In this document: one piece after another, positions 9,313 through 17,221 of the stretch
Layout: every line of letters begins with the position of its first letter
Numbering within the stretch: the first letter of the stretch is position 1
Source: Streptacidiphilus sp. PB12-B1b
Lineage (GTDB): Bacteria; Actinomycetota; Actinomycetes; Streptomycetales; Streptomycetaceae
Direction of reading: 5' to 3'
NCBI RefSeq assembly: GCF_014084125.1
Contig: NZ_CP048405.1
Span: 434,001-498,000 of the forward strand
DNA length: 64,000 bases
The notes under the pieces: generated by a model
Databases searched by the model: none
Seen by the model: the letters and a program-made list of their open reading frames with translations, nothing else
Told to the model about the DNA's origin: nothing
Position numbers and translations under genes: made by a program

Positions 9313-9351
9313 GTCGCTCTTGTAGGACTGGCGGTCGCTCACGGATGACAC
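9214..9351 (-). pseudogene. IS5-family transposase, N-terminal fragment
   Basis: The first 46 residues from the ATG at 9351 (SDERWALIEPVI, then NYDMR) are the start of the IS112/IS5-type transposases common in Streptomyces. Homology stops after NYDMR, where the sequence joins the MucR-like gene. The rest of the IS is missing, so this is a deletion scar. Confidence 0.7.
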
Positions 9352-9532
9352 TCCAGCACCCCCAAGCCTCCCGAACAGCGGAGATACGGCGATCCCACAC
9401 GTTCCAGCGACGACAGATGCGACATCAGGTCACATACCGCCCTCTTAAGCCCTGGTGCGGCAGAATGCTCCGCAATCCCGAGCATCAGCCGTCGTGGGAT
9501 TCCTCCCCAGCACTCAAGGAAGGACACTCCCC

Positions 9533-10024
9533 ATGAACACTCTTGCCGCGCGTCTGCGTCTGGACTGCGCACCGGCCCACCGTCAGCCCAGCACTATGCG
9601 CTTCGTGCTGGCGAGCCTGTTGGCGATCGTCGGCTCGCTGGCCGTCGACGCGCTGCTGGTCGTGGTGAGCGAGGCCGTGTTCCCCGCGACCAAAGGGTAC
9701 GTACACTTCCAGTTCGCCGACTACAGCAAGCTGACCGTGATCGGCGTGGTTATCGCCTGCATCGCCTGGCCTGCCACCACCAGGATCAGCTCGGATCCGC
9801 GCTGGCTGTTCCTGCGCATGGCTGTCCTGGTCACCCTGGTCCTGCTGCTGCCGGACGTCTACATCTGGGAACAGGGTCAGTCCGGGCAGGCGGTAGCCGT
9901 CCTGATGGTGATGCACATCGCGATCGGCGTGGTGACCTACGAAGCGCTGGTGCGCCTCGCCCCGGCCCGCGTGATCCTGCCGCAGCACACACCGCAGCGG
10001 GCCGCGGTAACCAGCGACCGCTGA
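9533..10024 (+). CDS. DUF6069-like small integral membrane protein
   Basis: The 163-residue protein has four predicted transmembrane helices and the segment FPATKGYVHFQFADYSKLTVIGV, as in DUF6069-like actinomycete membrane proteins of unknown role. The start at 9533 follows AAGGA at a good distance; an upstream ATG at 9455 is less likely. It lies between two IS remnants and is not in an operon. Confidence 0.6.
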   Translation: MNTLAARLRLDCAPAHRQPSTMRFVLASLLAIVGSLAVDALLVVVSEAVFPATKGYVHFQFADYSKLTVIGVVIACIAWPATTRISSDPRWLFLRMAVLVTLVLLLPDVYIWEQGQSGQAVAVLMVMHIAIGVVTYEALVRLAPARVILPQHTPQRAAVTSDR

Positions 10025-10102
10025 CATCTTCCGCCTGATTGAGTGCTCCCGCCCGTACGAACTCTCTTGAAAATTACCTGAGCCAATGCGCGTCGGTGCA
10101 GG

Positions 10103-10440
10103 TCAAGTGGCCTCTTCGCGTTGGGTGACGGTGACGTCCAGGCCGAGGGTTGCGAGTTGGGCGAGCAGGCGTCGGGTCTGGCGTTCCCTGCCGAGCCGGT
10201 TGGTGAAGTGGTCGGGGCCGAGATCTCGGTAGGGGACGAGGTCGTGCAGGATGTGCCAGGCGGCGACCAGGATGGAGTGCCCGACGGCGACCGTCGCGCG
10301 TTTCGCGCCCCGGTGCGGGACCAGCCGCCGGAACTGCGCACCCAGGTAGGTGTGCTTGCTGCGGGCCACGCTGGCGCCGGCCATGAACAGGGCGGTCTTG
10401 AGCCAGGTGTCGCCGTGGCGGGTGCGCCCGGGTCCTACCA
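10103..10440 (-). pseudogene. IS110-family transposase, C-terminal remnant
   Basis: Reading leftward, the frame gives GRTRHGDTWLKTALFMAGASVARSKHTYLGAQFRRL and later RATVAVGHSILVAAWHIL and DLGPDHFTNRLGRERQTRRL. These are the C-terminal transposase_20-type signatures of IS110/IS116 elements. The catalytic N-terminal domain is absent, so the element is dead. Confidence 0.7.
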
Positions 10441-10790
10441 GTCGAGCAGGTCCGCCCAGTACATCACCATGGTGGAAGGCTCTGAGGGCCGGCCCGCGCT
10501 GGCGGTGCAGGTGACGCTAAGCTGTCCGAACGCCATGCGGGCCGTGGTTACGACCAGTGTCGAGCTGGAGTCCACCTCCAGGGAGACAGATGCGGCAGAC
10601 CCGCATCTCGATACGTTCGTCGACCTGTCAGCGTTCGGCGAACCCCCGACCAGCGGCGTGTCTCAGATGTCGACCGCGGTCATCGCTCCGGTGAAGTTCG
10701 ACGAAGCGGCCCGCCGTACTTGGGTCACCCGTGCACTCGTGTCGATGGCGCACAACTTCGGCTTCATCGACGGATCTCCAGGAGGGTTAG
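10441..10790 (+). pseudogene. Fragment of an unrecognised gene between IS110 remnant and integrase
   Basis: One frame reads a protein-like sequence (ITMVEGSEGRPALAVQVTLS, RRTWVTRALVSMAHNFGFIDG) that begins at the IS110 remnant and loses protein character near 10790. It could be a chromosomal gene cut by the insertion of the integrative element; if so, an attachment site may lie near 10780-10920. No matching direct repeat was found by eye. Low confidence. Confidence 0.3.
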
Positions 10791-10923
10791 CGGGTACGGC
10801 TGACAGAGTTTGGCCGGGCGGGTGGTGGCCGTCTGGACGACGAAGTCCTCGTCGGCCTGCGCCAGCTGAGCGATCACCGGCACCCGGACCCCGCCGGATT
10901 CGGCACTCGGCGGCCCATATGCC

Positions 10924-10958
10924 GGAGCCCCGGTCAGATTCCAGCTGACCGGGGCTCC
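10924..10958 (-). terminator. Terminator of the integrase operon
   Basis: Perfect 14-bp stem (10924-10937 with 10945-10958, 7-nt loop) 15 nt past the integrase stop codon. GC-rich, no T-run. Confidence 0.7.
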
Positions 10959-10972
10959 ACTCGATCGCTCAC

Positions 10973-12577
10973 TCAGGCAGAGCGTTCCTCGGCCGATTCC
11001 TTCGCCTTCCGGGGCGGGGACATCCTCGGGCGGGCAGGCGCGGCCTCGGCGTCCTTGACCACCGTGAGGGGCTTCCGGGACCGAGGCACGAGCTGCACGA
11101 CCTTCTCGGCGGCGTCGCGCGCGAGGTCGTCCAGGACAGCCTGGTAGATGTCCCGGGTCACCCGAGTGTCCGAGTGTCCGAGCGTCTCGGAGACGACCTT
11201 GATGTCGACCCCCGCCGCGAGCATGAGCGTGGCCGCCACGTGGCGAAGGTCGTGGAGGCGAATGGGTGGAAGCCCTGCGGCCTCCACCAGGCGCTCGAAG
11301 AGATCGGACACCTTCCCCGGGTGGAGGATCGAGCCGTCCTCCTGGGTGAAGATGCGGCCGGTGTCGACCCACCCGTCACCCCATTCGAGCCGCTCCTGCT
11401 GCTGACGGGCCTTGTGGGCGAGCAGTAGCTGATCGGTCTCGTCGTCGAGGGCGACCAGGCGTATGCCGGAGTCGGTCTTGGGAGCGCCCTCATGGATCTC
11501 CCAGCCGTCCTGCACGAGCTGGGTGGCGATGGCGAGGGACTTCGCGGAGGCCGAATGGTCGACCCAGCGAACCCCGCACGACTCGCCGCGCCTGGTGCCA
11601 CGGAAGGCGATCAGCCGCCAGAACGGGTACAGCCTGTCCTCGGCGACATAGTCGAGGAACCGACCGGTCTGCTCCGGGGTCCAGACCATGACCGGCGAGG
11701 GCTTGACGCGGGTCTCGCGCCAGTGGGCGATCCGTTCCTCGGTCCAGATGAGGGCCTTCGGTTTGGTGCCCGGCAGCAGCTCGACGTGCGCTGCGGGGTT
11801 GAAGGCGGGCATCACCTGCTGGGCTATGGCGATGTTCAGGGCGGCTCGCAGGGTGTCGCGAATGTGCGGCTGCGTGTTGAGACCTGTGATGCGCCGGAAG
11901 GGCGGCATCGCGTCGAGTTGAGCCTGGAGCCACTTGCGGCGGGCCCTGTTCTCCGCGCCCTTGTTCGGTGTGGCCTTGAGTTCATCGCGCACAGCGCGCC
12001 GCTGGGCTTTCTGCTCCTGGATCTCGATGTTGCGCTCGTTGATCGAGTCGAACATCGTGTTGATGTGGTGCACCCGCAGCTTGTCCAGCCGCAGGTGGCC
12101 GAGGTGCGGCTTGAGGTGAACGCGTATGTCGCACTCGTAGCGGGTCACTCCTCCCCGACGGAGGCGCTTACGTCCGGCGAGCCAGGTGTCTAGCCACTCG
12201 CCGATGGTCGTCTTGGAGTTGAGCGTCTGCCCGGACTGGAACCGGCGACGGGTCTCGTCGTAGTCCGGGAGCGCTTCCTTCTCTTTGAGGCAGCTTTCTA
12301 TGAGGTCGCTGATCTGGGTCTTGCCCCAGGGGTCGTCCTCCTCGGGGATGGCCATGAGAGCGCGGACCTTGTCCAGCTCCTCCTGAGCCTTGGTGGAGGA
12401 GTCGAAGCCGCCGCGACGGAACCGGCGTCGGCGACCGTCCTGGGCCGGGTCCAACTCCTGGAAAACCGTCCAGACCCCGTGCCGCCGCGACGTGAGCTTG
12501 GGGCACGAGGCACCGAGATCCTTGCCAGTCTCCGGGTCCGTGCACCGGCACCGCCGGGTTGTGGTGCCGTTCTTCAT
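10973..12577 (-). CDS. int: Tyrosine recombinase (site-specific integrase)
   Basis: A 534-residue integrase that inserts and excises the mobile element. The N-terminus has a Cys-rich zinc-like patch (RRCRCTDPETGKDLGASC) and an arm-binding/SAM-like region. The C-terminal catalytic domain shows the first Arg in AFRGTRRGESCGVRW, the HxLR motif as HDLRH (about residue 442), LGHSDTRVTRDIY, and the nucleophile Tyr at about 478. The start overlaps the stop of the XRE gene upstream by 4 nt, so regulator and integrase are co-expressed. This order (excisionase and regulator, then int, then a terminator) resembles pSAM2-type actinomycete integrative elements. The attachment site is not identified. Confidence 0.92.
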   Translation of the reverse strand: MKNGTTTRRCRCTDPETGKDLGASCPKLTSRRHGVWTVFQELDPAQDGRRRRFRRGGFDSSTKAQEELDKVRALMAIPEEDDPWGKTQISDLIESCLKEKEALPDYDETRRRFQSGQTLNSKTTIGEWLDTWLAGRKRLRRGGVTRYECDIRVHLKPHLGHLRLDKLRVHHINTMFDSINERNIEIQEQKAQRRAVRDELKATPNKGAENRARRKWLQAQLDAMPPFRRITGLNTQPHIRDTLRAALNIAIAQQVMPAFNPAAHVELLPGTKPKALIWTEERIAHWRETRVKPSPVMVWTPEQTGRFLDYVAEDRLYPFWRLIAFRGTRRGESCGVRWVDHSASAKSLAIATQLVQDGWEIHEGAPKTDSGIRLVALDDETDQLLLAHKARQQQERLEWGDGWVDTGRIFTQEDGSILHPGKVSDLFERLVEAAGLPPIRLHDLRHVAATLMLAAGVDIKVVSETLGHSDTRVTRDIYQAVLDDLARDAAEKVVQLVPRSRKPLTVVKDAEAAPARPRMSPPRKAKESAEERSA

Positions 12578-13233
12578 TCGCCATCTTCCGGGTGGTTAGG
12601 TATTTCAGGTTGGTCGACGAAGGCCAGCTCGTCGGGCAGGGCCGGGGGCGTAAGGCCGCGCTCGCCCATCCGGCTCCGGAACGTCCGCAGTTCCTTGGCG
12701 TCCTCGAATGCGTGCTCCTCGTAGCCCTCGGCGCGCTGGAGGAGGGTGGCTCTACGAGCCCGGTCCAAGGTGGTGCTCGCCGCTCGCCGCCGTTCTTTGG
12801 CCAGGGTGTAGGAGGACGTCGCGGCAGCCACTAGGTCACCGTGGTGGCGGAAGGCGTCGAGGGTGTCCCGCGCGGTGCCTTCGGGGGCGGCCTCATCCAG
12901 GGGAGTCTCACCGGTGAACCACGCGACGGCGTCCCAGGTGGACACCTCCTTGCCCGGGAGAACCTCGACTGTGGCTGAGGTGCCGAGCGGGAAGAGGAGG
13001 GTCACTGGCGGGACGCCCAGGACGTCCGCCAGGACGAAGAAGTCGGCGATGGTGATGCTTGTCTTGCGGCCGGATTCCAGGTTCTTCATCGAGTGCTCGG
13101 TGAACTCCGGCAAGCCGCGGTCGGCGCACCCCTGGGCGACCTCGGCCATGGTGAGGCCGGCGGCCTTGCGCGAGTCCCGCAGTCGCTGGGCGATCCGACC
13201 GGTGAACGCTGTCGGCCATTGATCAGATGTCAT
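12574..13233 (-). CDS. XRE-family regulator of the integrative element
   Basis: The 219-residue protein has an N-terminal helix-turn-helix (RLRDSRKAAGLTMAEVAQGCADRG, then MKNLESGRK) and a helical C-terminal half. It is coupled to int by a 4-nt overlap and diverges from the excisionase-like gene. One copy of an inverted-repeat operator overlaps its own start codon, so it probably represses both directions. A role in the integration/excision decision is inferred from position. Confidence 0.8.
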   Translation of the reverse strand: MTSDQWPTAFTGRIAQRLRDSRKAAGLTMAEVAQGCADRGLPEFTEHSMKNLESGRKTSITIADFFVLADVLGVPPVTLLFPLGTSATVEVLPGKEVSTWDAVAWFTGETPLDEAAPEGTARDTLDAFRHHGDLVAAATSSYTLAKERRRAASTTLDRARRATLLQRAEGYEEHAFEDAKELRTFRSRMGERGLTPPALPDELAFVDQPEIPNHPEDGE

Positions 13234-13301
13234 GGTGACACTTTAGGTGGCCCAAAGGTGCTGCCGCAACTCCGTGATACACATGTGGCGTCACCATGAC
13301 A
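13229..13301. promoter_or_regulatory. Paired operators in the divergent int/excisionase promoter
   Basis: TGTCATGGTGAC at 13229-13240 and its exact reverse complement GTCACCATGACA at 13290-13301 flank the intergenic region, 61 bp apart (about six helical turns). The first overlaps the start codon of the XRE gene; the second lies just before the excisionase ribosome binding site. The best guess is binding by the XRE protein, possibly with looping. Confidence 0.6.
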
Positions 13302-13324
13302 TCAGGATCTCCCAGGAGGGCATC

Positions 13325-13612
13325 ATGAAGGCATCCGAGTCGTCCGATGAGGGGCGAGGGCTTACAGGCGACGAGCTGCTCGCCCTCCCCGCCGTGATCG
13401 ACCTCGACACCTCGAACCGGGCACTGATGATCGGCCGGTCCACCGGCTACGGACTCGCCAAGCTGGGGCAGTATCCGGTCAAGGTTCTTCGGCTCGGAAA
13501 CGCCTATCGAGTGGTGACGGCAGACCTGCTGAAGCTGCTGGGAGTGGAGCGTCACCAGGGTGTTGGGAACCAGGGAGGTGGCAGAAACGAGAACCACAGC
13601 CTGGCCGCGTAG
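13325..13612 (+). CDS. Small DNA-binding (excisionase-like) protein
   Basis: The 95-residue product has an HTH-17/excisionase-like core: ALPAVIDLDTSNRALMIGRSTGYGLAKLGQYP followed by VLRLGNAYRVVTADLLKLLG. This is the layout of small helix-turn-helix proteins beside pSAM2-type integrases. The ATG at 13325 follows AGGAGG, so the longer frame from 13247 is rejected. It probably helps excision or activates element genes. It ends before a strong bidirectional hairpin. Confidence 0.7.
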   Translation: MKASESSDEGRGLTGDELLALPAVIDLDTSNRALMIGRSTGYGLAKLGQYPVKVLRLGNAYRVVTADLLKLLGVERHQGVGNQGGGRNENHSLAA

Positions 13613-13627
13613 CCCTGGCGAACAACG

Positions 13628-13661
13628 GATGCGGGCCCCGGCGGATGCCGGGGCCCGCATC
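13628..13661. terminator. Bidirectional terminator between excisionase-like gene and nucleotide operon
   Basis: Perfect 15-bp stem (13628-13642 with 13647-13661) and a 4-nt loop, placed between converging genes (13612 on + and 13701 on -). Confidence 0.8.
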
Positions 13662-13700
13662 TATGCGGGTTCACGCAGAGCACCGCAGATCGGCGAGGGC

Positions 13701-14090
13701 TTACGCCTCGCTGGTTCGAATCTGTGCTCCGTATTGGTTGCGCTCGTACGTACGTCGCGTGTTCTTCTCGATCTTCCGGGCTACCTCGGAAGCGAGGTCC
13801 ACGCCGTTCATCTCGGCCAGCGCCGTCAGGTAGAGGAAGACGTCGGCCAGTTCCTCCCCAAGGTCGGGCAAGCCCTTGCGCCAGGCGGTGAAGGCTTCGC
13901 CTACCTCGGCGCTGAGAAGGCCGAACTCCAAGGCCACGTCTGTGGTGTTGAACCCTTTGAGGTTCTTGTTTTCCCAGGCGAGCTTCTGGGCGGATCCGAT
14001 CTCCAAGACTCCTCCGGCGCCGGTGCAGCTGGTGCTCCCGAAGCCTAGCGGGAGCAGTTTGCCGGCGCGTCTACTTCTCCGCGCAGTCAC
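13701..14090 (-). CDS. MazG-like nucleotide pyrophosphohydrolase
   Basis: The 129-residue protein shows the MazG/all-alpha NTP-PPase pattern: EFGLLSAEVGEAFTAWRKG (helix with the E-x3-E metal site) and LGEELADVFLYLTALAEMNG (second acidic pair). Such enzymes cleave (d)NTPs to NMP and pyrophosphate. It is the last gene of the coupled operon and its start overlaps the P-loop kinase stop by 4 nt. In this setting it could remove a toxic or non-canonical nucleotide, or supply a monophosphate to the pathway. Confidence 0.75.
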   Translation of the reverse strand: MTARRSRRAGKLLPLGFGSTSCTGAGGVLEIGSAQKLAWENKNLKGFNTTDVALEFGLLSAEVGEAFTAWRKGLPDLGEELADVFLYLTALAEMNGVDLASEVARKIEKNTRRTYERNQYGAQIRTSEA

Positions 14091-14587
14091 CCGGTCGAGG
14101 GGAGTTCGAGGGTTGTGGTGTCGACAGTGAGCACACGGGCGTAGTCCGCGAGGGTGGAGAAGACGCGCTCGTAGCCGGTAACCAGAGCAGACACTTCGTC
14201 CAGGCTGACGGCCTCACCGTCGCGCGAGAGAAGCCGCTGGCGGATGACGGCTGGAGGTGCGGTCAGGTGAACGAGCACTCCGGAACGCTCGATCACGCTC
14301 TCGGCGAGATCGATGGCCTGGCTCCAGTTGATTCGGGACCGGCCTCGGTGAAGTGGGCCGTAGACGAGTTCGCTGATGAAGCACCGGTCGAAGAGGATGG
14401 GTCCGGTCCCGGCGAGGATGCCTCGATAGCGGCTGGCCAGGTCGAGGTGGTCCGGTGTCTTGGGTGAGTGCACCACGGCGAAGCCGTGGTGGGTGGATAA
14501 GCGCTCGGCGAGCGTGCTCTTGCCGACCCCGTCGCAGCCTTCGAGGACCAGTGTCTGGTGCTCGCCGGCAATCTCGTCGAGGTTCAT
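14087..14587 (-). CDS. P-loop nucleoside/thymidylate-kinase-like protein
   Basis: The 166-residue protein has Walker A in EGCDGVGKSTLAERL, a DRCFISELVYG segment typical of dNMP/deoxynucleoside kinases, and a lid-like Arg patch (RQRLLSRDGE). It would phosphorylate a nucleoside or nucleoside monophosphate. The start at 14587 overlaps the stop of the deoxyribosyltransferase-like gene by 4 nt; a frame open to 14818 is a shadow. It is shorter than housekeeping Tmk and closer in style to phage-type kinases, so the substrate may be unusual. Confidence 0.75.
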   Translation of the reverse strand: MNLDEIAGEHQTLVLEGCDGVGKSTLAERLSTHHGFAVVHSPKTPDHLDLASRYRGILAGTGPILFDRCFISELVYGPLHRGRSRINWSQAIDLAESVIERSGVLVHLTAPPAVIRQRLLSRDGEAVSLDEVSALVTGYERVFSTLADYARVLTVDTTTLELPSTG

Positions 14588-15552
14588 GCGGCAAGCCAGG
14601 ACAGGACGGCGTCGCCGTTGTCGAGGTGGGTCTCGGCCGCGTACTGGATCATGAGGTTTCGCCAGTTGGGCTCGCGGCCATGCGCGTGTGTGAACGTCGG
14701 GCGCGGCTGGAAGGCCGCAATCCGTACGCCGCTTGCCACGGCCGCGCCGATGAGCACGGCGGTTCCCGGAGGTGCTTCCGGGCCGGAGACGTCGGCCAGA
14801 AACCGGGCAGCAGTGCACACCGCGGTCAGGTCAGCCAGAGCCCCGGCGATCGGGTCCGTTGCGGTGAACCGCGCCGGCACCACCACGGTGTGCCCGGCAT
14901 CCACACAGGCTTTCGCCAGGTGGTCCCGGCCCCATGCCGTATACGGCGACGCCTCGACGTAGACCGGTGCACCGATAACCGCAGGCGCCCCCACGAGCTG
15001 GGGAGCACGATCGGGCAGGTCGAGGAGGGCGTCGACGGCAGCGTCGAGGGCTGTGCCGGTCTGGGCCGTGTTGCGCGACTGGAACCCTGTGAACCGGGAG
15101 TGGGCCGGGACGGATGGGAGGGCAGGTGCGCCGAGACGGGTGACGCGCACGATGCTGGTGGCCACGGCCTGAAGGATGGGGTCGGGAAATTCGAACCGGG
15201 GGCCGGCCTCGGTCAGAGAGTAGGTCTGGAAGTCGGTGGTGACCACGATGACCGGGATGCCGGAGGCGGCGGCATAGCCGATTTCCATGCAGACCCCGTC
15301 GTCGAGGCTCGGGCCGTGCAGGAGGGCGACCATAGCGTCGAGACGTCCGAGGCGTTCGCGATCCAGCTCGAACAGGCGGCGCCCTTTCACCTCGGCGACC
15401 AGGTCCTCCTCGTCGGTGTCGCAGAACGGCAGGAAGACGCGGTCGGGGCCGACCTTCGCGGCGACTCGCTGGGCGAGGTCAGCGGCGAGAGCGCGGTCGT
15501 GGGCGGCAAAGAGCCGGTGGGCTATGTAGACGGACACCGGAAAGGCCCCCAA
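14584..15552 (-). CDS. Two-domain nucleoside 2-deoxyribosyltransferase-like protein
   Basis: 322 residues. The first half matches the nucleoside 2-deoxyribosyltransferase fold: VYIAHRLF at the start, LDRERLGRLDAMVALL, and DDGVCMEIGYAAASGIPV with the Glu expected to act as nucleophile. The second half (VYVEASPYTAWGRDHLAKAC, ADVSGPEAPPGTAVLIGAAVASGVRI) looks like a degenerate second copy that lacks the Glu. Members cleave or exchange the N-glycosidic bond of (deoxy)nucleosides or nucleotides. It is coupled downstream to the kinase by a 4-nt overlap and lies 8 nt after the PfkB gene. The domain duplication is inferred by eye. Confidence 0.72.
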   Translation of the reverse strand: MGAFPVSVYIAHRLFAAHDRALAADLAQRVAAKVGPDRVFLPFCDTDEEDLVAEVKGRRLFELDRERLGRLDAMVALLHGPSLDDGVCMEIGYAAASGIPVIVVTTDFQTYSLTEAGPRFEFPDPILQAVATSIVRVTRLGAPALPSVPAHSRFTGFQSRNTAQTGTALDAAVDALLDLPDRAPQLVGAPAVIGAPVYVEASPYTAWGRDHLAKACVDAGHTVVVPARFTATDPIAGALADLTAVCTAARFLADVSGPEAPPGTAVLIGAAVASGVRIAAFQPRPTFTHAHGREPNWRNLMIQYAAETHLDNGDAVLSWLAA

Positions 15553-15560
15553 GTCGGTGG

Positions 15561-16400
15561 TCAGGCGCGGCGAGGCGCGGGGATCGGAAGCGGAGGGGCG
15601 GCGACGTGCCGGGATGCGGCTGCTGTCGCTTCTGCCAACGCCAGGGCAGTCGTCGCGCCCTGCGCACGGAGGGCCAGGAAGGTACCGGCCAGGGTGTCTC
15701 CAGCACCCGCGACCTCGCGTGGAGGATGCGGCGGGGGAACGGCGGAGGCAGACTGTTGCCCGAGGTGCCGCACCACGGCGGCGCGCGGCCCGTCGGTGAC
15801 GATCACTTCCCGAAGGGTGCTGGTGTCGACTACCTGCTCCAGGAGCCGGTACTCGGCTGCGTTGACGAACAACGTCTTCGCCATCGGCAGCCAGGCGGCG
15901 GCTGCGCGGATCATTGCCTCCGCGCTCGGCAGGAAGAAGTCCACGCTGAAGGCGCAGCGGCGCTGGACGAGTTGACGCAGGATCGCCTCCACGTCCAGCG
16001 GTCGGCGGCAGCAGACGTGGTAGGTATCGCGCGGATGCCGGCCGATATGCCTGAGCGCGTGCGCAGTCAGGCCGTCGGCCACTCCGTAGTTGGAGCGGAC
16101 GGCCACCAGGTCGCCCTCCAGGTCGTACTGCAGGTCGAAGGTGGTGGAGGCTCCGTCACCCTGGACGCTGGCGGACCAGTCGACCCCTTCGAACTCCGGG
16201 GCCAGCGGAAGGTGAGCGAGGTCGTCACCGAGAACGCAGACCGGTGCAGCCCGGCCGCCAGCACTCACGACGGCCACCGCAAGCAGCACAGCTGCCCCGC
16301 CGAGCCGAGACCCACCCCGGTGGTCTGGGTAGTGGGTCACGTCGAGGCTGATATTGCCGATCACATCGAGCCGTTCCACGGTCCCCCCCCAGAAGCTCAT
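15561..16400 (-). CDS. PfkB/ribokinase-family sugar or nucleoside kinase
   Basis: 279 residues. The N-terminus (LDVIGNISLDVTHYP, then GGAAVLLAVAVVSAGG) and the C-terminal anion-hole signature VAGAGDTLAGTFLALRAQG with catalytic Asp place it in the PfkB family. It phosphorylates a sugar, nucleoside or related alcohol. The start at 16400 overlaps the stop of the HhH-GPD-like gene by 4 nt. Together with the neighbouring glycosyl-bond enzyme and P-loop kinase, it suggests salvage or construction of a phosphorylated nucleoside or sugar. Confidence 0.8.
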   Translation of the reverse strand: MSFWGGTVERLDVIGNISLDVTHYPDHRGGSRLGGAAVLLAVAVVSAGGRAAPVCVLGDDLAHLPLAPEFEGVDWSASVQGDGASTTFDLQYDLEGDLVAVRSNYGVADGLTAHALRHIGRHPRDTYHVCCRRPLDVEAILRQLVQRRCAFSVDFFLPSAEAMIRAAAAWLPMAKTLFVNAAEYRLLEQVVDTSTLREVIVTDGPRAAVVRHLGQQSASAVPPPHPPREVAGAGDTLAGTFLALRAQGATTALALAEATAAASRHVAAPPLPIPAPRRA

Positions 16401-17221
16401 GCACGACGCGTGCAGTGCGGGCAGTCGACGACTCTGGTGCACACTGGCCGCCGACTACAGACCTGCGGAGCTGGGCGGTTGAGGTACAGGCGTTTGAAGT
16501 AGATCAGCACAAGGTGCACCCACCAGGTCGGTTCCACCCCGTCGGGGACGGTGACCCGGTACCCGTGCTCGGCGATCAGTGCGCGGAATTCGGCGGAGCG
16601 AGCGCGCACAGCTGCCTCAAGGACATAGCGCATGCGCTCGTGGGCGATGGAGCCGGACGGAAGGACAAGGCCCAGCGCAGGTGCCAACCTCGTGACCATG
16701 CCGGAGTCCACCGGGATGATCCCGCAGTGGTACCCGCGTGCGGTGAGCAGTGCGCACTGGGCCACCTTGTACGACGCGCCCCGGACCCGCTCCGCAAAGT
16801 CGCCCACGAGATCGTCGCAGTCGACCAGGTCGGCGGTCGGGTCGACGCCTTCCTTGTCCCAGTTACGGAGAAGCTCGGCAAGGGACCGAAGGTAGTCGAC
16901 CCGGGACTGTGGCAGGCCGATGGGCCTCGCCAGAGCAGCCACTTCAGCGTCTTCGGCGGTGACGAGGCTGTCGAATCCCAGTGCGTCTGCCGAGGCGATG
17001 ACCCGCGCGTAGGTCTCCACCATCCGGTAGGAGACGCGGGTGGACCAGCCTGCGGCGAGCATACGCATCCGAGGGTCGCTGATCGAGGTCGGCCACCACC
17101 GGTTCTCGTCGTGGTTGGCCTCGACCGCCGCCTGGACGTCAGGCAGGCTCGCGGCAGCAGCGACCAGCCGGTGGACGCGCCGGATCTCAAGAGCTGTCGT
17201 CTTCGCACGCTCAGTCGTCAT
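16397..17221 (-). CDS. HhH-GPD-like (DNA glycosylase-fold) protein
   Basis: 274 residues. The middle has a helix-hairpin-helix-like ERVRGASYKVAQCALLTARGYHCG followed by IIPVDSGMVTRLAPALGL. These align in order and spacing with the HhH-GPD motif of endonuclease III-type glycosylases, including the Asp of the PVD motif. The C-terminus carries CSRRPVCTRVVDCPHC, a C-x5-C-x5-C-x2-C cluster that differs from the EndoIII C-x6-C-x2-C-x5-C iron-sulfur loop and may bind zinc or an Fe-S cluster. Phage base-hypermodification enzymes (alpha-glutamyl/putrescinyl-thymine pyrophosphorylases) share this fold. The operon context favours such an altered role, but this is inference. It is coupled at both ends by 4-nt overlaps. 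Confidence 0.6.
   Translation of the reverse strand: MTTERAKTTALEIRRVHRLVAAAASLPDVQAAVEANHDENRWWPTSISDPRMRMLAAGWSTRVSYRMVETYARVIASADALGFDSLVTAEDAEVAALARPIGLPQSRVDYLRSLAELLRNWDKEGVDPTADLVDCDDLVGDFAERVRGASYKVAQCALLTARGYHCGIIPVDSGMVTRLAPALGLVLPSGSIAHERMRYVLEAAVRARSAEFRALIAEHGYRVTVPDGVEPTWWVHLVLIYFKRLYLNRPAPQVCSRRPVCTRVVDCPHCTRRA

Noticed and set aside
13707..13730. tRNA T-arm-like GGTTCGAATC near the end of the MazG-like gene, considered as an att site
   Set aside because: The flanking bases do not pair as a T-stem and the sequence is explained as coding for the end of the MazG-like protein.
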